Numbered from the stretch's first letter, positions 15,101 through 27,260 are shown. The stretch: 64,000 nucleotides of DNA from Cryptomeria japonica (GCF_030272615.1 NC_081412.1:99633796-99697795), one strand, 5' to 3'. Notes: generated by a model from the letters alone, not told the origin. Made by a program: numbers and translations.

Positions 15101-18100
15101 TTAAGATTTCATACCCTTTGGTGACGATACTAAACAAGAGCTTGAGTATATCAAAGGTATTATATGTTCCGTTGGATTGAACGCCTATCTTCGTGTTCCT
15201 ACTCTTCAAATTTAGATCCCATCTCAATCATCTTCATCTTATGTTGTGCCTTATCAAATTGGCATCGACTCGTTCATAGATCCCATAGATTTATTTCAAC
15301 CGGACGTTATTTTGCTTCAGTTCTAATTTTAACATCAGGGTTTGCACCTAGGGTTTCATTCATCTTTTATAAGGATTCAGCCATTCATTGTAATTGTACC
15401 TTCAATATTATATCTTAAATCATTCTTTGTGCATTAATCCAAAATTCTTTTGTTGTTATGTAGCTCGCAATCTTTGCTTGATCTCTTTTGTGCGACACGA
15501 GTTTTGTTTGCACATGATTCCTGGATCCTATAGTTGATCATTGGCTTCTACATGGTATTAGAACATAATATCAGCTCCTAAATGCAATTCCTCCACCAAA
15601 GTGCAACATGTCCTTTGAGTTTTGTCTATGCCAAATTTACTCTCGATGGGTCCTAAATTTCTTCCACATCAAAATGGCCTTCCAACACATCCACCCAATC
15701 TATCAGCTATTCATGGTTAAATGATTAAGAAAAATTTGGTACTTCTCTTCCATGACCCTTACAAATCCAAGTCGCATTTTTGCTTCCCTATGGGTAAGTT
15801 CTCATCCCAAGCAATATTCTCCTTCATTGGTAATGAATTTAAAAAGTAGAAAGCTAGGCATACAATAAATGAACCGAAATAAAAATGATAACCATCATTC
15901 TTAGTCAATCAAGATTGCTCAACAACATATCTTACTAAAGGGTTTGTAATGGTGTCAATTCATTGAGCTCTTTGATCTCCAATTGGCAATTACGCCTATC
16001 AAAGCTTAAACTTCTTTGTTTCCTACTAACCTCTTCAAAGGCACGGTTACATCCGATAGAAAAACCAGTAATAGCCTTTAAAGCTATCATAATTTCTTCT
16101 TTATACAATCTTGACCAATTCTTCATCAATTATCGTTAGAAATTTACTCCAAATATCCAAACCTGCAACATACTGTCTTCTTCCCCTTGCACACGCAGAT
16201 TTCATACCCTTTGATGACGATAATAGAGAGGAGCTTGAGTATATCAAAGATATTGAATGTTCCGTTGGATCAAACACCTATCTTCTTGTTCCTACACCTC
16301 ACATTGAGTTCCCATCTCAATCATCCTCATCTTATGTTGTGCCTTATCAAATTGGCATCGACTCATGCATAGATCCCATTGATTTAGTGCAACAAGGCGT
16401 TATTTTGCTTTAGTTCTAATTTTAACATAAAGGGTTTAGCACCTAGGGTTTCATTCATCTTTTACAAGGATTCATTCATTCATTGTAATTGTACCTCCAA
16501 TATTATATCTTAAATCATTCATTGTGCAATAATCCAAAATTCTTTGGTTGTTATGTAGCATACAATCTTTGCTTGATCTCCTTTGTGCCACAGGCGTATT
16601 GCTTGCAAATAATTCTTGGCTACTATAGTTGATCATTGGCCTCTACATGGTATTAGAGCGTAATATCAGCTCCTACATGCAATTCCCTCCACCAAAGTGC
16701 AACATGTCCTTTAAGTTTAGTCTAAGCCAAATTCACTCTCGATGGGACATAAATTTATTCCACATCAAAATGGCCTTCCAACACATCTACCAAATCCATC
16801 AGCTCTTCATGGTTAAAAGCTTAAAAAAAATTTGGGACTTCTCTTCCATTACCCTTACAAATCCAAGTGGCATTTTTGCTTCCCTATGGGTAAGTTCTCA
16901 TCCCTAGCAATATTCTTCTTCATTGGTAATGAATTTAATAAGTAGAAAGCTAGGCATACAATGAATGATCCGAAATGAAAAGGATAACCATCATTCTTAG
17001 TCAATCAAGATTGCTCAGCACAAATCATAGTTCATTCATGTCTTAGCCATATGATAAGCAACATACACTGAAATAGCAATTGCAGAACCTTCTTGGTTTC
17101 GAAGGTAAATATTATACCCATAGCAACATATCTTACCAGAGGGTTTGTACTGGTGACAATTTATAGAGCTCTTTGGTCTCCAATTACGCCTATCAAAGCT
17201 TAAACTTCTTTCTTTCCTACTAACCTCTTCACAGGCATGGTTCCATCGGAACAAAAACCAGTAATAGCCATTAAAGCTATCATGAATTCTTCTTTATACA
17301 ATCTTGACCAATTCTTCATCAATTATCATCAGAAATTCACTCCAAATATCCAAACCTGCAACATTTTGTATTCTTCCCCTTGCACATGCAGATTTCATAC
17401 CCATTGATGACGATACTAAACAGTAGCTTGAGCATATCAAAGGTATCATTTGTTTTGTTTGATCCAACACCTATCTTTGTGTTCCTACTCCTCACATTGA
17501 GATCCCATCTCAATCATCCTCATCTTATGTTGTGCCTTATCAAATTGGCATGGACTCATATGCATAGATCCCATTGATTTAGTGCAACAGGGCGTTATTT
17601 TGCTTTAGTTCTAATTTTAAAATCAAGGTTTGCACCTAGGGTTTCATTCTATTCATTGTAATTGTACCTCCAATATTATATCTTAAATCATTCTTTGAGC
17701 AATAATCTAAACTGCTTTGGTTGTTATGTAGCATACAATGTTTGCTTGATCTCTTTTGTGCAACAGGTTTTTGCTTGAAGATGATTCTTGGATCCTATAG
17801 TTGATCATTGGCTTCTACATGGTATTAGAACATAATATCAGCTCCTACATGTAATTCCTCCACCAAAGTACAACATGTCCTTTGAGTTTTGTATATGCCA
17901 AATTTACTCTCGATGAGTCATAAATTTCTTCCACATCAAAATGGCCTTCTAACACATCTACCCAATCTATTAGCTATTCATGGTTTTATGATTAAGAAAA
18001 AATTGGGACTTCTGTTCCATTACCCTTACAAATCCAAGTGGCATTTTTGCTTCCCTATGGGTAAGTTCTTATCCCAAGCAATATTCTCCTTCATTGGTAA

Positions 18101-18336
18101 TGAATTTAAAAAGTATAAAGCTAAGCATACAATAAATGATCCGAAATGAAAAGGATAACAATCATTCTTAGTCAATCAAGATTGCTCAGCACAAATCATA
18201 GTTCATTCATGTCTTAGCCATATGATAAGTGACATACACTGAAATAGCAATTGTAGAACCTTCTTTGTTTCGAAGGAAAATATTATACCCATAGCAACAT
18301 ATCTTTCCAGAGGTTTTGTAATGTTGTCAATTCATA

Positions 18337-18650
18337 GAGGTCTTTGATCTCCAATTACGCCTATCAAAGCTTAAACTTCTTTGTTTCCTACTGACCTCTT
18401 CACACGCACGGTTCCATCCGAACAAAAACCAGTAATGGCCTTTAAAGCTATCATGATTTCTTCTTTATACAATCTTCAGCAATTCTTCATCAAGAGCTCT
18501 TTGATCTCCAATTACGCCTATCAAAGCTTAAACTTCTTTGTTTCCTACTGACCTCTTCACAGGCACGGTTCCATCCGAACAAAAACCAGTAATGGCCTTT
18601 AAAGCTATCATGGTTTCTTCTTTATACAATCTTCAGCAATTCTTCATCAA
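18337..18650. repeat. 157-bp internal tandem duplication inside one satellite unit
   Basis: The segment starting 'gaggtctttgatctcc' at 18337 is repeated from 18494 as 'gagctctttgatctcc' and continues near-identically to 'cttcatcaa'. It explains the 1330-bp spacing of that unit. The low divergence suggests it is younger than the array. Confidence 0.9.
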
Positions 18651-21196
18651 TTATCATCGGAAATTCACTTGAATTATCCAAACCTAAAAAACATATTGTT
18701 TTCTTACCCTTGCACATGCAGATTTCATACCCTTTGATAGCGATACTAAAGAGGAGCTTGAGTATATCAAAGGTATTGCATGTTCCGTTGGATCGAACAC
18801 CTATCTTCCTGTTCCTACTCCTCACATTGAGATCCCATCTCAATCATCCTCACCTTATGTTGTGCCTTATCAAATTGGCATTGACTCATGCATAAATCCC
18901 ATTAATTTAGTGCAACAAGGCTTTATTTTGCTTTAGTACTAATTTTAACATAAGGGTTTGCACCTAGGGTTTCATTCATCTTTTATAAGGATTCGTTCAT
19001 TCATTGTAATTGTACCTCCAATATTATATCTTAAATCATTCTTTGTGCAATAATTCAAAATTATTTGCTGAATCTCTTTTGTGCGACAGGTGTTTTGCTT
19101 GCAGATGATTTTTGGCTCCTATAGTTTATCATTGGCTTCTACATGGTATTAGAGCGTAATATCAGCTCCTACATGCAATTCCTCCACCAAAGTGCAACAT
19201 GTCCTTTGAGTTTTGTCTATGCCAAATTCACTCTCGATGGGTCATAAATTTCTTCCACATTAAAATGGCCTTCCAACCCATCTACCCAATCTATCAACTC
19301 TTTGTGGTTAAATGCTTAGAAAAAATTTGGGACTTCTGTTCCATTACCCTTACAAATCCAAGTGGCATATTTGCTTCCCTATGGGTAAGTTCCCATCCCA
19401 AGCAATATTCTCCTTCATTGGTAATGAATTTAAAAAGTAGAAAGCTAGGCATACAATCAATTTGCCGAATTGAAAAGGACAACCATCATTCTTAGTCAAT
19501 CAACATCGCTCAGCACAAATCATAGTTCGTTCGTGTCTTAGCCATATGATAAGCAACATACACTGAAATAGCAATTGTAGACCCTTCTTTGTTTCGAAAG
19601 TAAATATTATACCCATAGCAACATATCTTACAAAAGGGTTTGTAATGGTGTCAATTCATAGAGTTCTTTGATCTCCAATTACACCTGTCAAAGCTTAAAC
19701 TTCTTTGTTTCCTACTGAAGGCACGGTTGCATCCGAACAAAAACCAGTATTAGCCTTTAAAGATATCACGAATTCTTCTTTATACAATCTTGACCAATGA
19801 TTCATCAATTATCATCGGAATTTCACTCTAAATATCCAAACCTGCAACATATTGTCTTCTTCCCCTTGCACATGCAGATTTTATACCCTTTGAAGACAAT
19901 ACTAAAGAGGAGCTTGAGTATATCAAAGGTATTATATGTTCCGTTGGATCGAACGCCTATCTTTGTGTTCCTACTCCTCACATTGAGATCCGATCTTGAT
20001 CATCCTCATCTTATGTTGTGCCTTATCAAACTGGCATTGACTCGTGCATAGATCCCATTTATTTAGTGCAATAGGGTGTTATTTTGCTATAGTTCTAATT
20101 TTAACATCAAGGTTTGCACCTAGGGTTTCATTCATCATTTACAAGGATTCATTCATTCATTGTAATTGTGACTCCAATATTATATCTTAAATCATTCTTT
20201 CGTTCTTATGTAGCATACAATCTTTGCTTTATCTCTTTTGTGCGACAAGTGTTTTGCTTGCAGATGATTCTTGGATCCTATAGTTGATCATTGGCTTCTA
20301 CATGGTGTTAGAACATAATATCAACTCCAACATGCAGTTCCTCGACCGAAGTGCAACATGTCCTTTTTGTTTTGTCTATGCCAAATTTACTCTCGATGGG
20401 TCATAAATTTCTTCCACATCAAAATGGCCTTCCAACACATCTACCCAATCTATCAACTCTTCATGGTTAAATGCTTAAGAAAAAATTGCGACTTTTGTTC
20501 CATTACCCTTACAAATCCAGTGGCATTTTTGCTTCCCTATGGGTAAGTTCTCATCCCGAGCAATATTCTCCTTGATTGGTAATGAATTTAAAAAGTAGAA
20601 AGCTAGGCATACAATCAATGATCTCAAATGAAAAGGATAACCATCATTCTTAGTCAATCAAGATTGCTCAACACAAATTATAGTTCATTGATGTCTTAGC
20701 CATATGATAAGCAACATATACTGAAATAGCTATTGTAGAACCTTCTTTGTTTCGAAGGTAAATATTATACCCATAGCAACATATCTTACCAAAGGGTTTG
20801 TAATGGTGTCAATTTATAGAGCTCTTTGATCTCCAATTACGTCTATCAAAGCTTAAACTTCTTTGTTTCCTACTGACCTCTTCACAAGCACAGTTCCATT
20901 CGAACAAAAACCAGTAATAGCCATTAAAGCTATCATGAATTCTTCACTATACAATCTTGACCAAATCTTCATCAATTATCATTGGAAATTCAGTCCAAAT
21001 ATCTAAACAAGAAACATATTGTCTTCTTCCCCTTGCACATGCAGATTTCATACCCTTTGATGGCGATACTAAAGAGTAGCTTGAGTATATCAAAGGTATT
21101 ATATGTTCGGTTGGAACGAACGCCTATCTTCATGTTCCTACTCCTAACATTGAGATCCCATCTCAATCATCCTCATCTTATGTTGTGCCTTATCAA

Positions 21197-21350
21197 ATTG
21201 GAATTGACTAATGCATACATCCCATTGATTTAGTGCAACGGGGCGTTATTTTGCTTTAGTTCTAATATTAAAATTGAAATTGACTAATGCATAGATCCCA
21301 TTGATTTAGTGCAACAGGGCGTTATTTTGCTTTAGTTCTAATATTAACAT
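21197..21350. repeat. 76-bp tandem duplication in the last satellite unit
   Basis: The stretch from 'attggaattgactaatgc' (21197) through 'gttctaatatta' is repeated from 21273. A further short duplication follows at about 21390-21480 around 'ggattcattcattcattg'. Both lie near the right edge of the array, where decay is most visible. Confidence 0.85.
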
Positions 21351-21938
21351 CAGGGTTTGCACCTAGGGTTTCATTCATCTTTTATAAGGATTCATTCATT
21401 CATTGAAATTGTACCTCCAATTGTCGTCGGAAATTTACCTCCAATATAAGGATTCATTCATTCATTGTAATTGTACCTCCAATGTTATCTTAAATCATTC
21501 TTTGTGCAATAATCCAAAATTCTTTGCTTGTTATGTAGCATACATTCTGTGCTTGATCTCTTTTGTGCGACAAGTGTTTTGCTTGTAGACGATTCTTGGC
21601 TCCTATAGTTGAACGTTGGCTTCTACATGGTATTAGAGCATAATATCAACCCCTGCATGCAATTCCTCCACCAAAGTGCAACATGCCCTTTGAGTTTTGT
21701 CTATGCCAAATTTACTATCGATGGGTCTTAAATTTCTTCCACATCAAAATGGCCTCCCAACACACCTACCCAATCTATCAGCTCTTCATGGTTAAATGCT
21801 TAAGAAAAATTTGGGACTTCTGTTCCATTACCCTTACAAATCCAAGTGGGCTTTTTGCTTCCCTATGGATAAGTTCTCATCCCAAACAATATTCTCCTTC
21901 ATTGGTAATGATTTTAAAAAGCAGAAAGCTAGGCATAC

Positions 21939-22233
21939 AGTCAAAATGATGTTCAAGTTTGCACCAGATCTACGATTACATATTCCATATTATCATTTAA
22001 ATGTACATTGATGAGCAAAGGACTATTCTTCCAATTATGGTCCTTAGCGTCTCCATAATGGATCCATCAACTAGGCTTATATTTATGGGTGTTTAGACAA
22101 GTGTAGGTCTACCAAGCTTGTCCTAGGTGATAGTCGAAATGATGTTCAAGTTTGCACCAAATCTACTATTACATATTACATATTGTCATTTAAATGTACA
22201 ATGATGAGCAAAGGACCATTCTTCCAATTATGT
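21939..22233. repeat. 193-bp duplication at the right border of the array
   Basis: 'agtcaaaatgatgttcaag' at 21939 recurs as 'agtcgaaatgatgttcaag' at 22132. The following about 100 bp match, including 'catttaaatgtaca' and 'gatgagcaaagga'. The first copy begins exactly where satellite similarity stops, so the array border coincides with a repeat boundary. Confidence 0.85.
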
Positions 22234-22289
22234 TCCTTAGACAGTTCATTAATTTGTTGCTAATTTCGTTTGTTCCAATACTTCCCCAA

Positions 22290-24659
22290 CTATTTCAATT
22301 TTACTACTAAGTCTTTTGTTGATGCTAGGGAGACCAAATCCATCAACATCTTTAATCTTCTTCTTGTTGTATGATATGTTGTTTAGCTTTGTGCATTATT
22401 TTTTATTGTTGATTGCTAGTAGATCGAAAGAGCTCGTCCTTCCTCCCAAACTAGAGGGCTCATATTCTTCTGTAACCTCCTTATGTCTATTTCTCTCAAT
22501 GTTAGTTCCTTGTCTGGTGAGGAAAATGGCTTCCTTCTTGGGTTTGGTCTTCTTCTTCTTTGTTTCCATTACTTGTTCCTCTCTAGAGTATTCTTTGTTG
22601 GATGTATTGAAGGACCATATGTCCATCCTTTGGCAATGTATTGCTCTTTGTGTTGACACTCTCTAGATTATTCAGGGTCCTTTGTACAAGTCATTACTCC
22701 CTAATGGGGTTCCAACATTTTGGAAGAAATGCCTAGTATGTTGACATTTAAACAAACCAGGATCTTTATCTCAGTAGAAGCGATACATCTTTTTTTGTTC
22801 CAATCCCAGCATTTAGATGCATAATGACCCACTTTCCACAGTTAAGCATGTAGCATCATTCCTCCTTTTGGTATTTCTTCCTTGGCCTCTACCTCCTCTA
22901 TTGTTGTATTGTCATCTATCCTCAATGCAATATTGTTGAGTTGTTCTACATGGCACAAGCATTCCTATTTTCTCTTAGTGGGGCTACTTGTATCCTATAT
23001 CGATGCTTTCATCCGCACTACAATTGTGACTATCGCATCCTTGATGGCAATGAGTTCCTCAATTTTGGATTGGAGGTTGGTAAAATGGACAACATTCAAT
23101 CAAGTGGGTATCCAATTTGCACCAAATAGCACAGAATGTTGCATTAGCCTTAATGGTTTTGACTTTCACATGTATTGAAATAGCAGTTCTTTCCCCTTGT
23201 GCTTTAGGACAGTCATTTCAAATATGTTGTTCTAGAGAACAATATGTACACCATATCTCTTTCACTTTCTCTTTTTTTTACCCTTGGCTATAATTTTCTT
23301 TAGTTTCCACTTTTTCCAGATTCCTCCAAGGCTAGGCTTATATTTGGTAGGCCATGGTATTCGAGTCTGTATAAGAGTCGAGGATTCTTCCATCCAAACT
23401 GTCTTTCTGTAATTTGGAAGTGAAGCATTCAATTTTTTATATTTTTTTACAATGGTTATTCCAATTTGTGGCATACTTCTGTGAACCTCTTGTTTTAGGT
23501 CTTAATAGGCTCGTTCTCCTTCTGCACCAATTCTATCATTTTTCTCTTGATATAATAGCCTAAGTATCAAATTTTACTAGAAAATCATCCCTAACTTTGT
23601 CCAAACTACCTGTCTAACTCTTCTTTCCTTAAACAAAACACAAAATCCAATACTCTCCCTGTCTTCTTTCACACCTTTCCTCTCCCATAGGGATTCCAAT
23701 AGGAACACATGTTCTCTTGCTTCAATAGCATCCAACACTCTCCTTGTCTTCTTTCACACCTTTCCTCTCCCATAGGGATTCCAATTGGAACACATGTTCT
23801 CCAGCTTCAATAGTGTCTTGGCCAAAAACAAGCATCTTAATTAAGGCTTCCATCCTATGTTATTTCTTTTCTGGTTTGGATCTTGGAATTTGAGGGCTTT
23901 GATTTTTCTCTTTCTTGATGATTTGGATTATCCAAAGCTTCTCCTCTCTACCCTTATCTCATTTTAATTTTATAAAAATGAATTCATTTGCCAAAGTTTC
24001 TTCCCAAGTGCTCTTTTATGTCACCTTTGCTTCTTTCTTTTCTTCTTTTATCAACAATATTTCTTCTATCAAAATTCTCCTACTCTTATATGGTTGTGGG
24101 AATTGTTCTTGTTCAGGGGGTTGTGATTCCTTGCAGCAACGTTTCATTGTTTTGTTTGTAGTGACATGGCTTTTCCTTCTTTGTTAACATGACTTTTTCT
24201 TCTTTGCCTTTTCCCCTCTTTTCTCATTTTCCTTATACTTCTATTAACTAATTCTTTCAAATATATGTCATTTAAGGGAAAGAACTTCTCCGAAGTTTGT
24301 GAAAATTCCATGAATGTGTCATCTAGAATGATTGTAATAGTGGACAAGTCTGGTTTGTTTTTAGGGTTTGTGAGAGACTATGGTAGGGTAGGAGCCTTTG
24401 TGGTACTACATCCCCCTAGTCTCCTAGATCTTCCATATCCTTGAATAGTTTTCTCCAAAGTTTTTAGTAATCATCTTCCCTTATTTGGTCATTAAATATA
24501 ACTCTCAAGGGTCTTTTCTTCCCTTCCCTCACTATCTTTCTTCTCTCCGACAACACCCACATTGGCACACTCAACAACACCCTCACTGGTGTGCTCTAAC
24601 CTTACCTTTGCCATAATTTCCATCCTCTTGTGATGTTTAAATTTGAGAACTTTCCCCAT
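22290..24659 (-). pseudogene. Decayed LTR-retrotransposon gag with three zinc-knuckle-like motifs
   Basis: The minus strand, read downstream of the LTR at 24703-25210, starts with an ATG at 24659 and an open stretch to a TAA at 24492 (begins MGKVLKFKHHKRMEIM). Further on, about 23,560-23,400, QKENEPIKT then RFTEVCHKLE resembles the C-terminal part of Gag capsid domains. Knuckle 1 (23,207-23,250) reads CTYCSLEQHI*NDC, a CX2CX4HX4C pattern with one TGA. Knuckle 2 (23,091-23,140) reads FCAIWCKLDTHLIEC. Knuckle 3 (22,806-22,850) would read CLNCGKWGHYASKC if two 1-base gaps are allowed. A lysine-rich tail follows (22,659-22,396). Many stops and frameshifts make it non-functional. Gypsy is the likelier superfamily, but no protease or RT is present to settle it. 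Confidence 0.65.
23646..23814. repeat. 85-bp tandem duplication within the gag relic
   Basis: 'tccaatactctccctgtc' at 23646 recurs as 'tccaacactctccttgtc' at 23731, and both copies run through 'ccatagggattccaat' and 'ggaacacatgttctc'. 85 is not a multiple of 3, so the duplication shifts the Gag frame. Confidence 0.9.
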
Positions 24660-24702
24660 TGTTCTCAATAAGACCTAACCAAGGTCCCAACTGCAAAACC
24701 AA

Positions 24703-25210
24703 TGTTAGCAAGAAATCTGGGGATAAAAACCAAAGTTTTGAACCCCAATGCGTTTCTGATTTTGTAGTCTACAAGAGGAGAAATCTGGGGATACAAACCA
24801 AAGTTTTGAACCCCAATGAGTTTCTGATTTTGTAGTCTAATACCCCTTACACCGTCATATTAAGGAAAATAGACAACCACACATAACACATTAGATTGAG
24901 TCCCAAAAGTAATTGATTGTATTCATTCCATATATCGGATACACCCTTATATCACCTTATGCATTCATATGCATTCCATTGTATATCGTCCTTTGGTATA
25001 TTCTATCTTTTCCCTATGCCTTCGGTATATTTCCTTATATTCACCTTTTTAATGGCGATCCTATCTTACAATATGTTTGTACCTACTAGATGGGACGTGG
25101 CCCATGCTTAGTACCCCTAATCTATCTGCTATATTCTAATTACTACTCTTCGCAAGTCCAATGCGGCATGATTTCTAGAAGTCTGTTTAGCTACTCTATT
25201 CCTACCAACA
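24703..25210 (-). mobile_element. LTR (508 bp) of the minus-strand gag-bearing element
   Basis: The plus strand starts TGTTAG at 24703 and ends CCAACA at 25210, giving TG...CA termini with a short inverted match. Immediately inside on the minus strand is TTGGTTTTGCAGTTGGGACC, in the place of a primer-binding site, then the gag relic. The left (24698-24702, accaa) and right (25211-25215, attac) flanks differ, as expected for one LTR of a longer element rather than a solo LTR. The outer side abuts copia RNase H coding sequence at the motif FFLGN, so the element is inserted there. Its second LTR is not in the window. The primer tRNA is not identified. Confidence 0.6.
24711..24839. repeat. 68-bp tandem duplication inside the LTR
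   Basis: 'agaaatctggggata' at 24711 recurs at 24779, and both copies continue through 'accaaagttttgaacccc' to 'ttttgtagtcta'. It lies at the inner end of the LTR, next to the primer-binding position. Confidence 0.92.
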
Positions 25211-26944
25211 ATTACCAAGGAAGAATGGTCCTCCACTAGTACTTAACTTAACACTACCAACCCAATTTGCATTTGTAATAACTTAAGCGTGAAATCTTCA
25301 CCTCGTAGATACCACAACCTAAAATCTATAGTGCCCTTTAGATATTTGAATATTGTTTGATAGCTTCCACATGAGTTTCCTTTGTTGTTGCCTGAAAGTG
25401 TGCCACCAATAATAAATTTCACAATCATGGACCTATATAGAGTTTGGTTATCCTCAATAGATCCATCATCCTTACTTAATTTGCATCCTATAACCATGGG
25501 AGTGCTCACAGGATTGTAGTCATCCATCATGAATTTCTTCAACATCTCCTTAATATACTTGGTTTGTGAAATAAATATTCCCTTATTTGGTTGGGAAATT
25601 TGCAACGAGCAAAGAAGGACAGCTCACCAAGCATTGACATTTCAAACTCCTAAATATTTGTGGCAAACTCTTGGCACGTCTTGTCACTACTACCTCCAAA
25701 ATTGATATCATCCACATAAACCACAACAATCAACAAATCATCTCCTTCATTCTTGATATAAAGATTGTTATCCGCAATTCCTCTTTTGAGACCTTGCTCT
25801 TTAAATTACCTGTCTAGGCTTGAGTACCAAGCACTTAGGGCTTGTTTTACTCCATAAAGTCCCTTCTCTAGCTTGCAAACATGATCCTCATTCTCTAATA
25901 GGAGAAATCTTCCTAATTGTTCAATGTACACTTCTTCCTCCAAGTTTCCATTTAGGAAGCATAATTTCACATCCATCTCTTATTATACAAACAAGGGCAA
26001 TGGTTTGTTTGAAATCAATTCCTTTACCTTGAGCATATCCTTTGCATACAAGCATTGCTTTGTTTCTTATGACTTGGCCATCCTAATTCAATTTAGTGCC
26101 AATCACATTCTTATCCTTAGGTCTTGGGACAAGTTCCCAAGTTTCATTCTTCTCAATTAGATCTAGTTCCCATTCCATAGCATTCTTGTCCTAGCTTTTG
26201 TAGAGTCCCTTGGTTCTATTTTTAAGAGAAAGCATAGATTAGCATGTTTTGATGTGCTAGTAAATAACCTCCTTGTCTAAATCTCTATATCTTTGTTTCC
26301 AATGATCAAGTCTTTTAAATGATTCTTTTAGGCAAATTTGGATGGGGTCTTGAGTGGTTTTGTTGGTGGTGTCTTTGGGTCCCTTTGCTCAACAATCTCT
26401 TTCTTAGTTTCTTCCTTTGTTTCCTCTTCTTTGCAAACTTCCAAATTTTGAAGACCATCTTGAACTCCTTCATAGTATCTTCCTTCATCTACTTTCGCAT
26501 TTGCAATTTCAACAACCTTGTGTGCCAAATATCATAGCATTATATGCTTTACTTCTTGTTGAGTAGCCTACGAATATTCCTTCATCGGCTCTAGAATCAA
26601 ACTTTCCTAGATCGTCTTCAACTCTCCTTATGTAATATGTGCTTGCAAACACCTTGACATACTTCACTGTTGCAGGCCTTCCTTTCCATAACTAATATGG
26701 TGTTTGCTATCATTTACTCTCATTTGTGCACGATTCAAAATATAGACTACCACACAAACTACATCTCTCCAAAAAGTGTCAAATAAATTTGACTCATTTA
26801 ACATGGATATAGCCATTTTGAACTATTCGATTCTTTCTTTCCACATCCCCATTTTGTTGTCAAGTTCTTCCAACTAAAAATTGTCTCCTTGTCCCATGCC
26901 TGGAGTTGAATTCTCCTTTGTATGACCTAAGAAATTTGATCTTC
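25211..26944 (-). pseudogene. Ty1/copia polyprotein relic: integrase end, RT and start of RNase H
   Basis: Read from 26,944 down, the minus strand shows integrase core remnants (KFLRSYKGEF, QQNGDVERKN, FWRDVVCVVVYILNRAQ) and a linker rich in Glu and Lys (26,528-26,328). The reverse transcriptase follows: MDVKLCFLNGNLEEEVYIEQ, KLEKGLYGVKQALSAWY, the catalytic YVDD (25,707-25,718), then GIFISQTKYIKEMLKKF and PVSTPM. The RNase H start reads LYRSMI, FKYLKGTIDF and STSGGPFFLGN. These are canonical copia Pol signatures in the correct order. Numerous frameshifts and stops show it is long dead. The region is cut on its downstream side by the LTR at 25,210 and on its upstream side by a gypsy fragment at ~26,945. 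The missing gag and LTR of what looks like the same element lie at 30,524-32,180. Confidence 0.92.
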
Positions 26945-26947
26945 AAA

Positions 26948-27260
26948 ACTGGCGAAAATTATGGAACTAGAAGAAGCAAGGGAAGCAGCATTTTCGTCCC
27001 TTTAGAACCGCCAGCAAACCATCAAAAGGTGGTTTGATAAGAAGAAAAGTTCTGACCCAGGTTTCAAACAAGGCGGCCTCGTTTTGAAGTACAATGAGAG
27101 GGCAGCCAAACCCGGTCAGCATGACAAATTTGATGGTCTCTAGGAGGGGCCCTTCTGCATTACGAATTGCAAAGGTTTCAATGCCTTTGATCTCAAAGAT
27201 ATGCAGGGATTTTCTCTCGGAATCCCGGTTAACGGATTCCACCTTAAGCCTTTCCATTAG
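26948..27260 (+). pseudogene. Ty3/gypsy Pol C-terminus
   Basis: The plus strand is open in one frame apart from two TAGs. It reads LEEAREAAFSSL, RWFDKKKSSDPGFKQGGLVL, AAKPGQHDKFDGL*EGPF, and ends IPVNGFHLKPFH followed by TAG. This is the C-terminal end of gypsy Pol: the region after the integrase core, with the usual GDLVL...KPG.H.KF...W.GP pattern and terminal NG.HLK. The first TAG is a likely Gln codon (CAG); the second sits where W is expected (TGG). The upstream integrase core is absent: the copia sequence begins just before 26,948. Confidence 0.85.

Larger units (their letters stand above)
1..21938. repeat. ~1.19 kb tandem satellite array with higher-order structure
   Basis: A conserved box (ttatgttgtgccttat) recurs at 646, 1125, 2625, 3814, 5030, 6015, 7207, 8396, 9323, 10492, 11698, 12858, 14048, 15239, 16332, 17525, 18855, 20011 and 21178. 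Twelve of the 18 spacings are 1156-1216 bp. The others are explained by deletions (units at 1125, 6015, 9323) or local duplications (1.47-1.9 kb, 18.34-18.65 kb). The array is cut by the left edge of the window and ends inside a unit at about 21,938. All units are head to tail. No plus-strand reading frame is conserved across units, so the short plus-strand ORFs here are not called as genes. The minus strand carries a Gag fragment (see separate entry). Confidence 0.97.

Noticed and set aside
22316-22666. A 116-codon plus-strand ORF with hydrophobic stretches that look like membrane segments
   Set aside because: It is antisense to the Lys/Glu-rich tail of the gag relic; AAG and GAA runs read as Leu, Phe and Ser on the other strand.
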